A stretch of 41,946 bases of DNA from positions 1 to 41,946 of the IMG/VR virus record IMGVR_UViG_3300012006_000011. One strand, given 5' to 3'. Shown here piece after piece: positions 23,068-31,495 of this stretch. The notes beneath the pieces are model-generated. The model was not told the DNA's origin. It ran no database searches and saw nothing but the letters and a program-made list of their open reading frames with translations. Positions within the stretch are counted from its first letter, which is position 1; each line of letters opens with the position of its first letter. The position numbers and the translations under genes were made by a program. The stretch is from a virus.

Positions 23068-23449
23068 ATACGATTACATCTGCCAAGCAGAACAAAAGAT
23101 TTTTGAAGTTGTTCAGTCTTTCTCGGACGATTCCCTGACCAAGTGTGAGTGTGGAGGGGATGTCTTCAAGTATTACGGCAACATCAACTTCTCGCCATCT
23201 GCTATGCCTACCCGTAACAGCGACGTTGCACTCCGTAATAATCACGAAAAGCAGCTGGAGAAAGACCTGCCAGCCTACGCTCGCCTCCGATCCGAAGGCA
23301 TGCAACCCAAGTCAACGGTAGGTGCGGCCGAAATCGAATCACGCGCCAACTCACGCTACGAGGTAGAAAGCGGCACAATCGTAGATAAGTATCTCTCCAA
23401 GCGTGTCGACGAAACCAAAACTCAACTGCAAGCATCAGGGGTACTATGA
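23060..23449 (+). CDS. FmdB-like zinc-ribbon protein (degenerate)
   Basis: The protein has 129 residues. Residues 1-40 follow the FmdB putative regulatory pattern (MPRYDYICQAEQKIFEVVQS...CECGGD), but the first knuckle has lost one cysteine (Cys8 only, then QAEQ), and the second is Cys29-x-Cys31. The rest is a charged helix. FmdB-like proteins occur in actinophage structural operons without known function. The ATG at 23060 overlaps the end of the previous gene by eight bases; longer in-frame readings lie inside that gene. Confidence 0.75.
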   Translation: MPRYDYICQAEQKIFEVVQSFSDDSLTKCECGGDVFKYYGNINFSPSAMPTRNSDVALRNNHEKQLEKDLPAYARLRSEGMQPKSTVGAAEIESRANSRYEVESGTIVDKYLSKRVDETKTQLQASGVL

Positions 23450-24477
23450 CCTACACATTCACCGCCACTCAAGGTGCTACGTTCAGCGACCTAATCGAGA
23501 AGGTCTACCGTCGCTTGCTGTCAGGACAGCGTGACATCACGTGTGCGCTTACTAAGAGTATCGACGATGCCACGACATCTACTATTGAACTGTCTGGCGT
23601 TCAGGCGAACATGATTACCCCTGGTGGGTACTTGTCGGTTGACCTTGAGGTGATGTACATTGAATCATGGGACGGCACCAAGGCTACGGTTGCCCGTGGT
23701 TACAGCGGATCCAAAGCAACTGCCCACGACCGTACCGCCATTGTCTACGTCAACCCTAAGTTCACCAAGTTCGACATTGGCGTAGCCATTAACGATGACC
23801 TGCTTGACCTTTCCTCGCCTACCAACGGTCTGTTCCGCATCGAAAGCACCAGCATTCCCTTTAACCCAGTCTTTCAAGGTTACGACCTAGGCGACCTGCC
23901 CAACAACTTCCTTGACGTTCTATCAGTCAACTACCGCATCGCCCCCCCGTCGCACAACTTCCCTGCCATCCGTGACTGGCGTGTTCAGCGACAGATGTTT
24001 AACTCCGCAGGTGTCGGCGACAGCATTTTCCCATCCGGTCAAGGCATTCAGCTTTATCAGGGTGGATACCCTGGTCTGCCAATGTACCTGACCTATGCCG
24101 CGCCATTTATCCCGTTAATAAACCTAACGGATGATGTGACCTACACGCCTATCAACAACTTAGACAAAGAGGATGCTCCCTACAACTACAAGGGAACGGT
24201 ACCGCTTGACGGCGATGGTAAGCCAATCACGGTAGCCAACCTGCCCACCACGGCACTTGACATCCCCGTCCTCGGCGCACAAATAGCGTTGATGGCAAGC
24301 CGAGAGATTAAGCGTAACTTCATTGAAGGTCAACCGGACAGCCGCAAGGCAGCTGACGTACCTAGTGGAGCCATTGCAGCCAGCACTCGTCCTTTGATGA
24401 CGCAGCGCCAAGCCCGTATCGACGCAGAAGGCGACCGCCTTGCACGTCAGTACAACGTCCGTCTGCGAGGCTGGTAG
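23446..24477 (+). CDS. Structural protein, possible head-tail connector or tail hub
   Basis: The protein has 343 residues. It begins with a short helical motif (FSDLIEKVYRRLLSGQ), then beta segments (YLSVDLEVMYIESWDGTKATVARGYSGS, like an SH3- or Ig-type domain), and ends in helices with a basic tail (ARIDAEGDRLARQYNVRLRG). The ATYIES..GTKATVARGYSGS pattern is common in phage structural proteins. Overlaps both neighbours (ATGA before, TAGTG after). Placement just before the propeller-like protein suggests a tail-tube or connector role. Confidence 0.65.
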   Translation: MTYTFTATQGATFSDLIEKVYRRLLSGQRDITCALTKSIDDATTSTIELSGVQANMITPGGYLSVDLEVMYIESWDGTKATVARGYSGSKATAHDRTAIVYVNPKFTKFDIGVAINDDLLDLSSPTNGLFRIESTSIPFNPVFQGYDLGDLPNNFLDVLSVNYRIAPPSHNFPAIRDWRVQRQMFNSAGVGDSIFPSGQGIQLYQGGYPGLPMYLTYAAPFIPLINLTDDVTYTPINNLDKEDAPYNYKGTVPLDGDGKPITVANLPTTALDIPVLGAQIALMASREIKRNFIEGQPDSRKAADVPSGAIAASTRPLMTQRQARIDAEGDRLARQYNVRLRGW

Positions 24478-26384
24478 TGGTTCAAATCTCGAATGCCTAC
24501 CGTGGTGGAGCAAAGTTCAACTCGTTCACATCAGCCCGAGAAGTAAGCCCCAAGGGGGTCTTTACCGTCTCCATTGCTGGTCGCTGGTACAACGTTGAGA
24601 CCAACTACGAAGCATTCCGTCGAGACGCTTTTAGCCACGATTCATTTGCTGCACAGCGTCAGTCAATCAACCTTACCAACATTGCCGGTGAAGGTACCGT
24701 CAACACGGACGGTCTTTGGCGCCGTGAGCAAAATGACTGGAGCTTAGGTTCAGGACAGTTATTTCTTGATCGCCCGTTGTCTGTCTCCAACCGGTTCTAC
24801 AAATCTAAGGGAATCAACCCATGGACTAAGTGGGAACTTTCGCTTCTCCATGACACTGTGCAAAAAACAGGACCAGGTGGAACGTTGGTTAAGGCTATCG
24901 CGGCTGGGGTCTACGTCTACGCAGTCACGTCGACTGGTGTTTTCTACACCTCCGACTACTCCACATGGCAAGAGGTCAAGGACGGCACTACTTCGATTAC
25001 CGCTGGTAAAGACATCGCCACCAACGGCACCTATGTATGGGTTGCTGACGGTACCCATAACGTGAAAGTGTGGTCGGTTGGTTCTACTACCCAACAAACG
25101 AACCTTACGGATGCAGGTAAAGCGTTTTACGCCGTATCATGGCAGCTAGACAAACTTTTTGCTGCCACCGGTTCTACGGTTTCCGTGGCAACTAGCAGCA
25201 GTGCATTGACCCCCTTGTGGACGCACCCATCAGCCGACTTTCGCTGGACTTCGTTTGCTACCTGTCAGGGTGCCGTCTACATGGCTGGCTCGGTACCATC
25301 GTCGACTTCGTACAAGAATGGTGCGGTCTACTTCTCGACTTACAATGCGAGCATAACCAGTACCAACATGAATGTCCCTATTGTGGCACTCCCCCTCACG
25401 AATGGCGAATACGTCACGGCGCTTTATGGCTACCTGAACTTCATGTTTATCGGATCCAACCACGGTGTCCGTATGGCGCAGCCTTCGCAGAACAACTACC
25501 TAACTGCTGGCGCACTAATCCCTGCTCTCAATGAAAAGGTGACACGACCCGTCACAGGCTTCACGGGTAGTGGTCAGTATGTATGGTTCACGTGGAACAA
25601 CTACGACGGTGCATCCAGTGGCCTTGGTCGCATGAATCTTTCTAGTTTCGTGGACGCTCTTGAACCAGCGTATGCCAGCGACCTGATGATTACTACATCG
25701 ACTGCTACGTCCATGACCCTTGATTGGTGTCCCATCACAAATGGCCCGTTGATTTCTAACACGGGGAGTGGCATCTACACGGAGGCAACCACCTACGTTA
25801 CATCAGGGTTTATGGACAGTGGGCGAATCACCTACGGCATCCCCGATGACAAAATCGCTGCCTTTATTCACTTCAACGTTTCCAAGTCGGTCGGTGATGT
25901 GTACGGCTACCTCTCAACGAATGGTGGAGACTTCTCCCTAACGGCGATGATGCCCCCACCCCTTATGTCCTCGGACTACCAGATTACGCCGTCTCCCCGT
26001 GGTGAATACTTCAACGTAAAACTTGTCCTAGAGGCCGCCCCATCAGGGTCACAGGTCACCCGTTGGACACTTCGATCGGCGCCAGCCATTGCTACCGAGA
26101 CCCTGATTACCCAAGTTATTGACCTTGCAGACATTGTAAATGTTAACGGTATTGACTACTCGTATGACCCTTACGAGGAGTACATGTACATTGACAGCCT
26201 TCGTCGAAGCCAGCAAATCATCTCCTACCTTGAAGGCCCAATCAGCGCAGACGTGATTATCACGGACTGTCGATGGGTTCCCTATGAACGGCGCGACAAC
26301 TTCCAAGGTGGCTACCGTGGAAATCTTATTGTCAAGATGAAAACTATCAACGGCTTTACCCTTGACCCCCAACCTACTTATTAG
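24477..26384 (+). CDS. Large tail protein, beta-propeller-like
   Basis: The protein has 635 residues. Repeating short beta units, for example GVYVYAVTSTGVFYTSDYSTW, GTYVWVADGTHNVKVWS and GQYVWFTWNNYDG, spaced about 45-70 residues apart, look like propeller blades. The N-terminus (NAYRGGAKFNSFTSAREV) and a C-terminal domain ending in KMKTINGF are distinct. Short-tailed phages use propeller-bearing nozzle proteins, which fits the apparent lack of a long tail. The start is GTG at 24477, sharing a base with the upstream stop (TAGTG). Confidence 0.72.
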   Translation: MVQISNAYRGGAKFNSFTSAREVSPKGVFTVSIAGRWYNVETNYEAFRRDAFSHDSFAAQRQSINLTNIAGEGTVNTDGLWRREQNDWSLGSGQLFLDRPLSVSNRFYKSKGINPWTKWELSLLHDTVQKTGPGGTLVKAIAAGVYVYAVTSTGVFYTSDYSTWQEVKDGTTSITAGKDIATNGTYVWVADGTHNVKVWSVGSTTQQTNLTDAGKAFYAVSWQLDKLFAATGSTVSVATSSSALTPLWTHPSADFRWTSFATCQGAVYMAGSVPSSTSYKNGAVYFSTYNASITSTNMNVPIVALPLTNGEYVTALYGYLNFMFIGSNHGVRMAQPSQNNYLTAGALIPALNEKVTRPVTGFTGSGQYVWFTWNNYDGASSGLGRMNLSSFVDALEPAYASDLMITTSTATSMTLDWCPITNGPLISNTGSGIYTEATTYVTSGFMDSGRITYGIPDDKIAAFIHFNVSKSVGDVYGYLSTNGGDFSLTAMMPPPLMSSDYQITPSPRGEYFNVKLVLEAAPSGSQVTRWTLRSAPAIATETLITQVIDLADIVNVNGIDYSYDPYEEYMYIDSLRRSQQIISYLEGPISADVIITDCRWVPYERRDNFQGGYRGNLIVKMKTINGFTLDPQPTY

Positions 26385-26400
26385 AAAGTAAAATAGAAGA

Positions 26401-27237
26401 ATGGCATACACCCGAAAAAGCTATGTTGGCGGCGCAGTATCGGCCTCCATTTCCGCAGCTCTCAACGCTGGCGCTACAACCGTCACAATCACCGGTACCG
26501 ACACATCCTGGAACGGTCTTGGAGGCGCATCGCCTAACAACACGGCGTTCTACCTCTCGATTGGCTACGGCACATCTACCGAGGAAAAGGTTTTAGTTGG
26601 CCCAGCAGACTACAACTGGGCTTCGGGTAGTGTGACTGTCTCTATCACCCGTGGTCAGGATGGTACTCAAGATCAGTACCATGCCACCGGCACTACTATT
26701 GTCCCCGTTATGACCGCTGCTGATCTTAACGAAGCCAACTATGCAGTTGCTGAAACAGTTGGCAGTATTGCCGCTATCGGAGACCTGCTCTATGGTGATG
26801 GCGTTAATAGTCTTGCTCGTCTCGCCGTTGGTGCCAACAGCTCGGTGCTTTCGTCAAATGGTACCGGTGTAGCCCCATCGTGGAAAACCGTAGCGTCGCT
26901 ACTACCTGCTATTGCAGACCTATTTATCGCCACCACCACAACTGGTAGCACTCAGGCTACGGTTTCTGTATCCGGTTTCACTAAGTACGTTGTTGTTGCA
27001 TGGCGTTACATTCAGGGTGGGACTGGGAGTTACGGGGCCAACATTGACTTTGGTGCTACCACTGGTCAGAACGGTGTAACAATGACCTTCACCACCACAG
27101 GGCAAGCCGGTTCCCTGGTTACGTTCTACGCAGTAGAAGGCGTATCAACGGCGGCAACAACGGTAAATCTTAACTCCTCCGGCACTACGCCTACATCAGC
27201 TCAAAACCGTCTATTCGTGATTGGACTATCAGCATAA
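26401..27237 (+). CDS. Tail-fibre-like protein
   Basis: The protein has 278 residues. Beta-rich N-terminus with a GYGTSTEEKVLVGP...VSITRGQDGT segment. A typical phage fibre motif GDLLYGDGVNSLARLAVGANSSVLSSNG (126-153) is followed by SWKTVA. The C-terminal Thr/Gly-rich domain could trimerise or bind receptor. It starts 16 bases after the previous gene with a weak ribosome-binding site and overlaps the endolysin gene (TAATG). Confidence 0.78.
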   Translation: MAYTRKSYVGGAVSASISAALNAGATTVTITGTDTSWNGLGGASPNNTAFYLSIGYGTSTEEKVLVGPADYNWASGSVTVSITRGQDGTQDQYHATGTTIVPVMTAADLNEANYAVAETVGSIAAIGDLLYGDGVNSLARLAVGANSSVLSSNGTGVAPSWKTVASLLPAIADLFIATTTTGSTQATVSVSGFTKYVVVAWRYIQGGTGSYGANIDFGATTGQNGVTMTFTTTGQAGSLVTFYAVEGVSTAATTVNLNSSGTTPTSAQNRLFVIGLSA

Positions 27238-27716
27238 TGGCAAATAAAAATGTAGCAAATGACCTAGCATGGTTCGCAGTATGGGCAGTTCATAACAAGC
27301 AACGGTTCCACTACCTGCAATACCGACCAGTTCAGTATGCCATTACCAAGGTGATGAAGTACGACTGCTCCAGCTTTGCGGCGCTTTGCTATCGAGTAGC
27401 CGGTGCTGGCGACCCCAACGGTGGGCAGTACCATTACAACGGCTGGGGCAATACTGACACGCTATCTCGTAACGGTAAGCGCGTACCTGCTGCCCTAGCT
27501 CGTCCAGGCGATTTGGCAATCTTTAACGTAGGTAAGCCTCTCTCGACCCAGCACGTTGCCGTGGTCGTACAGAAGGATCTTAAAAACCCACTCCTCGTCA
27601 GCCTCGGGCAAGAGGGAGACCCAAGTTTTTGTAGGGCCTCTGATGATCATCGCCCCGTGGCCTACTACCGCTACGACACCACCCAAAAGTGGCCGAAGAT
27701 TGACTACGTTGCATGA
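27237..27716 (+). CDS. Endolysin, NlpC/P60-type peptidoglycan hydrolase
   Basis: The protein has 159 residues. The papain-like NlpC/P60 domain shows KYDCSSFAALCYR with catalytic Cys44, ARPGDLAIF (88-95) and the active-site His106 in QHVAVVV, then SLGQEGDP. The family cleaves peptide stems of peptidoglycan. There is no signal peptide, so release would depend on the holin-like proteins that follow. No separate cell-wall-binding domain is seen, making it a minimal single-domain lysin. Confidence 0.88.
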   Translation: MANKNVANDLAWFAVWAVHNKQRFHYLQYRPVQYAITKVMKYDCSSFAALCYRVAGAGDPNGGQYHYNGWGNTDTLSRNGKRVPAALARPGDLAIFNVGKPLSTQHVAVVVQKDLKNPLLVSLGQEGDPSFCRASDDHRPVAYYRYDTTQKWPKIDYVA

Positions 27717-27952
27717 GCGCCTCACTGCATTGGGGAGACCTCGCTAACTATTCGACGGCCCTCTCTCCGATCCTCGCCGCTATTGCCGTAGTCGGACGAG
27801 TTTTGTGGAAAAAACTTAGCCACGAACTTAAGCCCAACTCTGGTGCCAGCCTTCGAGATGCCATTGACCGCATCGAAACTATGGTGACGGAGACCCAGCA
27901 CGAACTAGAAAACCACATTTCCTACCACAAGGGACAAGAAAGCGCCAAGTGA
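27713..27952 (+). CDS. Small membrane protein, holin candidate
   Basis: The protein has 79 residues with one hydrophobic segment (about 13-30, TALSPILAAIAVVGRVLW), then a basic patch and a charged helix or coiled coil (RDAIDRIETMVTETQHELENH). One-span proteins with a charged tail between lysin and another membrane protein are typical holin or holin-partner genes. ATGA overlap with the endolysin, GTGA with the next gene. Confidence 0.65.
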   Translation: MSASLHWGDLANYSTALSPILAAIAVVGRVLWKKLSHELKPNSGASLRDAIDRIETMVTETQHELENHISYHKGQESAK

Positions 27953-28293
27953 AGGAAATACTGATTGCCTCCGGTTCGCTATTCGTGGCGAACATTTTTG
28001 CCGTACTGATGGTACAGGCCGAGGCACGTGGTCGATCCTCAATCGCCGCCGTAACCGAGATGGCGTTCTACCTTGCCAACATTGTTGCCACCAAGTTTGC
28101 CATTGACAACTTTCACCTAGGCGTCATCGTTGCCTGTTGCTTTAGCGCAGGGGTATCGACCTACATCGCCACCCACCACGGACACAAGGGTATCGAGGAC
28201 GTTACGGACGTGCGACAGGACGCTGACTTAGATGCGCTAGAAGCCCGTCTAAGCACCCTAGAAGCCTCTCTCACGCCCTCTAGGGAGGTTTAG
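27949..28293 (+). CDS. Multi-span membrane protein, holin candidate
   Basis: The protein has 114 residues with three hydrophobic segments (about 3-22, 36-52 and 57-75), then a cytoplasmic charged helix (DADLDALEARLSTLEASL) that may be coiled coil. Such topology, placed between two peptidoglycan-type hydrolases, suggests a holin. The start is GTG at 27949 overlapping the previous stop. Which of this and the previous protein makes the lethal membrane hole cannot be told from sequence. Confidence 0.65.
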   Translation: MKEILIASGSLFVANIFAVLMVQAEARGRSSIAAVTEMAFYLANIVATKFAIDNFHLGVIVACCFSAGVSTYIATHHGHKGIEDVTDVRQDADLDALEARLSTLEASLTPSREV

Positions 28294-28785
28294 GTGGAGA
28301 TACCAGCAAACGGCGCAATCGGGTTCTGCCGGAGCAAAGGGTTAATCGGTCGCCTTATCCGTCTTGGAGAGCGCCTCCGGTTCCGCAAAGGCATTGTCAA
28401 CCACGCTTTTATCGTCCACCCATCGGGCAAGGTCTGGCAAGCCGAGGCACGTGGCGTCACCAGCACCCGTACCCTTGACGAAGTGGCTCCTGGTGGCAAG
28501 ATTTGGCTCATTCCGTTCCCTGAACATGTGGACATTGAGAAGGTATTTGTCTTTTGTGAGCAGAATGTGGGCAAACCCTACGGATGGCTGACTATTTTTA
28601 ACCTTGCTATCGACATTATTACTCCCAAATGGTTCCCTGCATTCCGCAGCGAAGGATCATGGATTTGCTCCGCTTTAGTGGCAGAAGCCCTCCGAACCGG
28701 TGGATGGGTACGCAGGGGTCTATGGCCCGACATTTACACCGTTACCCCACAACAGCTAAAGGATGTGTTAGACTTCGGCTTGTAA
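28294..28785 (+). CDS. Permuted papain-like (YiiX/YebB-type) hydrolase
   Basis: The protein has 163 residues. The order of active-site residues is that of the permuted NlpC/P60 group: His37 in NHAFIVHPSG comes first, Glu51 follows (WQAEARG), and Cys125 lies near the end in GSWICSALVAEAL. GKPYGW (94-99) is a family feature. These enzymes cleave peptide, amide or ester bonds. Lying next to the holin candidates it may be a second lysis enzyme. The GTG start at 28294 abuts the preceding stop; TAATG overlap follows. Confidence 0.75.
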   Translation: MEIPANGAIGFCRSKGLIGRLIRLGERLRFRKGIVNHAFIVHPSGKVWQAEARGVTSTRTLDEVAPGGKIWLIPFPEHVDIEKVFVFCEQNVGKPYGWLTIFNLAIDIITPKWFPAFRSEGSWICSALVAEALRTGGWVRRGLWPDIYTVTPQQLKDVLDFGL

Positions 28786-29624
28786 TGAGCATGAAGCCCA
28801 TAACCCACGTTGTCATACCGGACACGCAAGCTAAGGCTGGCGTCCCTACTGACCACCTCCGCTGGATAGGTCAGTACCTCGTCGACGAGTTCCGAGATGA
28901 AGATGTACGCATCATTCACCTTGGCGACCATGCCGACATGCCCTCGCTCTCGATGTACGACAAGGGTAAGAAATCCATGGAGGGTCGGCGCTACACCGAG
29001 GACATCAAGGCTGCTAACAGCGCATGGGAGATTCTTAATGCCCCCATGGTCGAACTCAATAAGACACGCGCCAGGACGAAGCACAAGGGATGGCATCCCG
29101 AGCGACACATCTTGCTTGGCAATCACGAAGATCGAATCAACCGAGCAGTCGAAGGTGACGCCCAGCTCGAAGGTGTTATCTCAACGGGCGACCTTGACTA
29201 CGAACGCACCGGATGGCGAGTAAAGCCTTTTAAAGAAATCCTATGGCTAGACGGAGTGGGGTACTCCCATTTCTTCTACAACCCCATGACGGGCAAACCG
29301 CTTGGAGGCAACGTTGAATCACGGCTCAAGAGCATCGGGCATTCATTCACGATGGGGCATCAACAGACGCTTATGTATGGTCTCCGGTTTGTCGCAGGAG
29401 CAAGCCAACATGGTCTGGTCGCTGGGGCGTGTTACCTACATGATGAGGATTACAAGGGGCCGCAGGGTAATGCTCACTGGCGCGGCATTGTCGTCAAACA
29501 TGAGGTTCGAAATGGATCTTACGACCCCATGTTCGTTAGTTTGGACTATCTGTGTCGGCGATACGAGAACGTTCCTTTAGAAAAGTTTTTGGCAAAGAAA
29601 TACCCAAGCTTGAATAAGCACTAA
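28785..29624 (+). CDS. Calcineurin-like metallophosphoesterase
   Basis: The protein has 279 residues. The metal-binding motifs appear in order: PDTQ (Asp13, with Gln where the family usually has His), GDHAD (47-51), GNHED (112-116) and GHQQ (201-204). It is probably a two-metal phosphodiesterase or phosphatase acting on nucleic acid or nucleotides. The ATG at 28785 overlaps the previous stop; earlier in-frame starts fall within that gene. It is the last gene before the control region at 29625, so it may be expressed late. Confidence 0.85.
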   Translation: MSMKPITHVVIPDTQAKAGVPTDHLRWIGQYLVDEFRDEDVRIIHLGDHADMPSLSMYDKGKKSMEGRRYTEDIKAANSAWEILNAPMVELNKTRARTKHKGWHPERHILLGNHEDRINRAVEGDAQLEGVISTGDLDYERTGWRVKPFKEILWLDGVGYSHFFYNPMTGKPLGGNVESRLKSIGHSFTMGHQQTLMYGLRFVAGASQHGLVAGACYLHDEDYKGPQGNAHWRGIVVKHEVRNGSYDPMFVSLDYLCRRYENVPLEKFLAKKYPSLNKH

Positions 29625-29640
29625 AACTATGTGCTACACT
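29610..29640 (+). promoter_or_regulatory. Extended -10 promoter at the late/early boundary
   Basis: TTGAAT (29610-29615), 19 bases, then TACACT (29635-29640) preceded by TGC, giving the TGnTAnnnT form also seen at 2621 and 15904. It overlaps the end of the phosphoesterase gene. Transcription would start near 29647, just before two hairpins and no open frame. Confidence 0.4.
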
Positions 29641-29646
29641 CACTAG

Positions 29647-29720
29647 TGGCAGTACGTCCCTTCCTGCCGTTGGGTTGAGCTGGGCGATGGGTTTTTCTTG
29701 TTTGTCCCATCGCCTAGCTC
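29647..29720 (+). ncRNA. Candidate short structured RNA between operons
   Basis: About 75 bases made of two hairpins: GGCAG/CTGCC (29648-29652 with 29664-29668) and a 15-base-pair stem (29677-29691 with 29706-29720, one G-T pair) around a T-rich 14-base loop. An extended -10 box lies just upstream. It may be a small RNA, or simply the terminator of the late operon. Confidence 0.35.
29677..29720 (+). terminator. Strong terminator hairpin after the late genes
   Basis: A 15-base-pair, GC-rich stem with a T-rich loop separates the last late gene from the promoter of the DNA-metabolism operon. It lacks a T-tail on the plus strand, but its strength and position make a terminator (or RNA-end stabiliser) the best reading. 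Confidence 0.6.
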
Positions 29721-29737
29721 CCCTCCTAACCAATGAC

Positions 29738-29766
29738 TTGCAAATGTCATAACCCTGGTGTACTGT
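29738..29766 (+). promoter_or_regulatory. Promoter of the DNA-metabolism operon
   Basis: TTGCAA (29738-29743), a 17-base spacer ending TGGTG, then TACTGT (29761-29766). The whiB promoter has the same layout, including TGGTGTAC at the junction, which suggests one phage early-promoter class. Predicted start near 29773, about 24 bases before the nuclease ATG. Confidence 0.6.
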
Positions 29767-29796
29767 GATGTCCTCACCATACGAAGGGAGCATTAC

Positions 29797-30675
29797 ATGT
29801 CAGACTGGCGTACACCAGTGTCACCGATTCTCACCGATTCACTCATCCATGAGTTAATCGAGGATCACAACTCAAAGGGGCCGAAGCCAAAAGCATTCGA
29901 CACCAAGCTTCGATTCAGCAGCGCAGGAGATTGTTCACGCGCTCTTGGATACCAAGCACTTGAGTACGAAGTAACAAACGATTTTGACGCACCTGCTATC
30001 TGGGTGACAACACTTGGAACAGAGATTCACGAATGGGTGCAAGACGCGATTGGTCGACGCTACCCTGGCGCAGTGTTCGAACCCAAGGGTCGCATCGGCA
30101 ACATCACATCAGGGTCATCTGACGGTGTTCTTGACGGCGAGGTCATCACGGCAATCATCCCTAACTGGGAGGGTGGTCGTGCATTGTTCGAACTTAAGAC
30201 GATGGGTGGCTTTGCTTTCGAGAAGTCCATAGGCCTCAAGCGTCGCACTAAAGAGTTGACCAACCCCGAAGGGCCACGCATCTCTGCCGTACTCCAAGCT
30301 GCACTCAACGCCTACACCCACGACTGCGACACACTAATCATTGGTGCTATCGCCCTCGAAGCCGTGAGTAAGACGGTCGGTGCTGGAGCAGGTCTTGATG
30401 CCATCGGTCGATTTGTTGCAGAGTGGCACATCCCCAAGGCTGTTTGGATGCCGTGGGCCGAAGCAGAGATTCGCCGTCAGGAGAACTTGGTCGATGCGGC
30501 CGAGCAGGGATGGTTGTCGAAGCCCGTCATTGTCGAAGGTCTTAACGATGACGGTACGCTGGAACTCCGTAACCTTGATCCATCAGCGGCACGTCCATAC
30601 TGGAAATGCGACTACTGCGCTTTTAAGCAGACCTGCATTGCAGATGGCACTGGCATTGTGGAGGTGGCACGATGA
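29797..30675 (+). CDS. Cas4/RecB-family nuclease with Fe-S cluster
   Basis: The protein has 292 residues. RecB-nuclease motifs appear in order: His78 (TEIHEW), Asp109/Asp113 (SSDGVLDGE), Glu132-x-Lys134 (FELKTM) and Gln157 (VLQAALNAY). Four cysteines suited to a 4Fe-4S cluster are split as in Cas4/AddB: Cys46 (GDCSRALGYQ) and Cys281, Cys284, Cys290 (CDYCAFKQTC). It is probably an exonuclease producing single strands for the ERF protein two genes on. AAGGGAG lies six bases before the ATG at 29797; an upstream in-frame ATG lies in the promoter. Confidence 0.9.
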   Translation: MSDWRTPVSPILTDSLIHELIEDHNSKGPKPKAFDTKLRFSSAGDCSRALGYQALEYEVTNDFDAPAIWVTTLGTEIHEWVQDAIGRRYPGAVFEPKGRIGNITSGSSDGVLDGEVITAIIPNWEGGRALFELKTMGGFAFEKSIGLKRRTKELTNPEGPRISAVLQAALNAYTHDCDTLIIGAIALEAVSKTVGAGAGLDAIGRFVAEWHIPKAVWMPWAEAEIRRQENLVDAAEQGWLSKPVIVEGLNDDGTLELRNLDPSAARPYWKCDYCAFKQTCIADGTGIVEVAR

Positions 30676-30848
30676 GCGCTGTTCACGATTTCCAGTTGCT
30701 TGCTGATGCCGTTGACAGCATCACTACGATTTACGCAGAGATGGCTAAGTCATCAAACACGGGAGTAGCAATCTACGCCCGTGAGATTCGAGATGTATTA
30801 CAGAAGGTCTATGATGGCCTTGAAGTCCTAGCGAAAGAGGAAAAGTAA
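30672..30848 (+). CDS. Small helical protein between nuclease and ERF
   Basis: The protein has 58 residues (MSAVHDFQLLADAVDSITT...), apparently two amphipathic helices, acidic. It overlaps both neighbours (ATGA, TAATG), so it is translated with the exonuclease/annealing pair and may assist it. No family is recognised. Confidence 0.7.
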   Translation: MSAVHDFQLLADAVDSITTIYAEMAKSSNTGVAIYAREIRDVLQKVYDGLEVLAKEEK

Positions 30849-31495
30849 TGAAGTCAGAACAAATCAACGAGCTGGCGAGTGCGCTCGCCAAGGCCCAGGC
30901 AGAGTTTTCAGCGGTGCCTAAAGAAAGCAAAAACCCTTTCTTTAAGTCATCCTATGCTGCACTACCCGAGGTGGTTAAGACTGCCACGCCAGTCCTAACC
31001 AAGTTTGGCTTGTCCATCAGTCAGTTCATCGGACAAGCGGAGGATGGGTCGGACGCACTCACGACCTATCTATTGCACTCTTCCGGTCAGTTCATCGCCC
31101 ACACGATGAAGTTGCACTTGATTAAGGATGACCCACAGGCGCAAGGATCAGCAGTTACTTATGCTCGTCGATACAGTTACATGTCGGCGCTTGGACTTGT
31201 GGCAGACGTGGACGATGACGGCAATGCTGCCAGCAACCCACCCTACGCCCAGAAGTCTTCTGCTCCCCTGCCAGCTCCTCACTCCGAGCGGCCCAAGGCA
31301 TCATCAACCGAGACGGCATCGCCAGCACAACTCAAGGCGCTGTCGACCATTCTCAAGCGTCAGAGCAAGGACGGCGTAGCCGAGGCTAAGGCGCGTTGGA
31401 GCAAGGCACCAGAAGAACTGACCAAGGCAGAGGCGTCGACATGGATTGACGAACTCAACACCAAGGCAGTTCCTGACGGACATGAGCCGTTCTAA
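30848..31495 (+). CDS. erf: ERF-family single-strand annealing protein
   Basis: The protein has 215 residues. The ERF domain (about 1-120) shows FSAVPKESKNPFFKSSYAALPEV, then SSGQFIAHTMKLHL and the hallmark AQGSAVTYARRYSYMSALGLVADVDDDGN. The variable C-terminal part after a Pro/Ser linker (about 130-160) has a helical domain ending in DGHEPF, like tails that bind SSB partners. The family anneals complementary single strands in recombination-dependent replication, matching the adjacent exonuclease and the phage SSB. Confidence 0.92.
   Translation: MKSEQINELASALAKAQAEFSAVPKESKNPFFKSSYAALPEVVKTATPVLTKFGLSISQFIGQAEDGSDALTTYLLHSSGQFIAHTMKLHLIKDDPQAQGSAVTYARRYSYMSALGLVADVDDDGNAASNPPYAQKSSAPLPAPHSERPKASSTETASPAQLKALSTILKRQSKDGVAEAKARWSKAPEELTKAEASTWIDELNTKAVPDGHEPF

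Noticed and set aside
28294-28785. Possible toxin or ADP-ribosyltransferase
   Set aside because: The His37/Cys125 order and GKPYGW motif fit the permuted papain-like hydrolases better; no ADP-ribosylation motif is seen.
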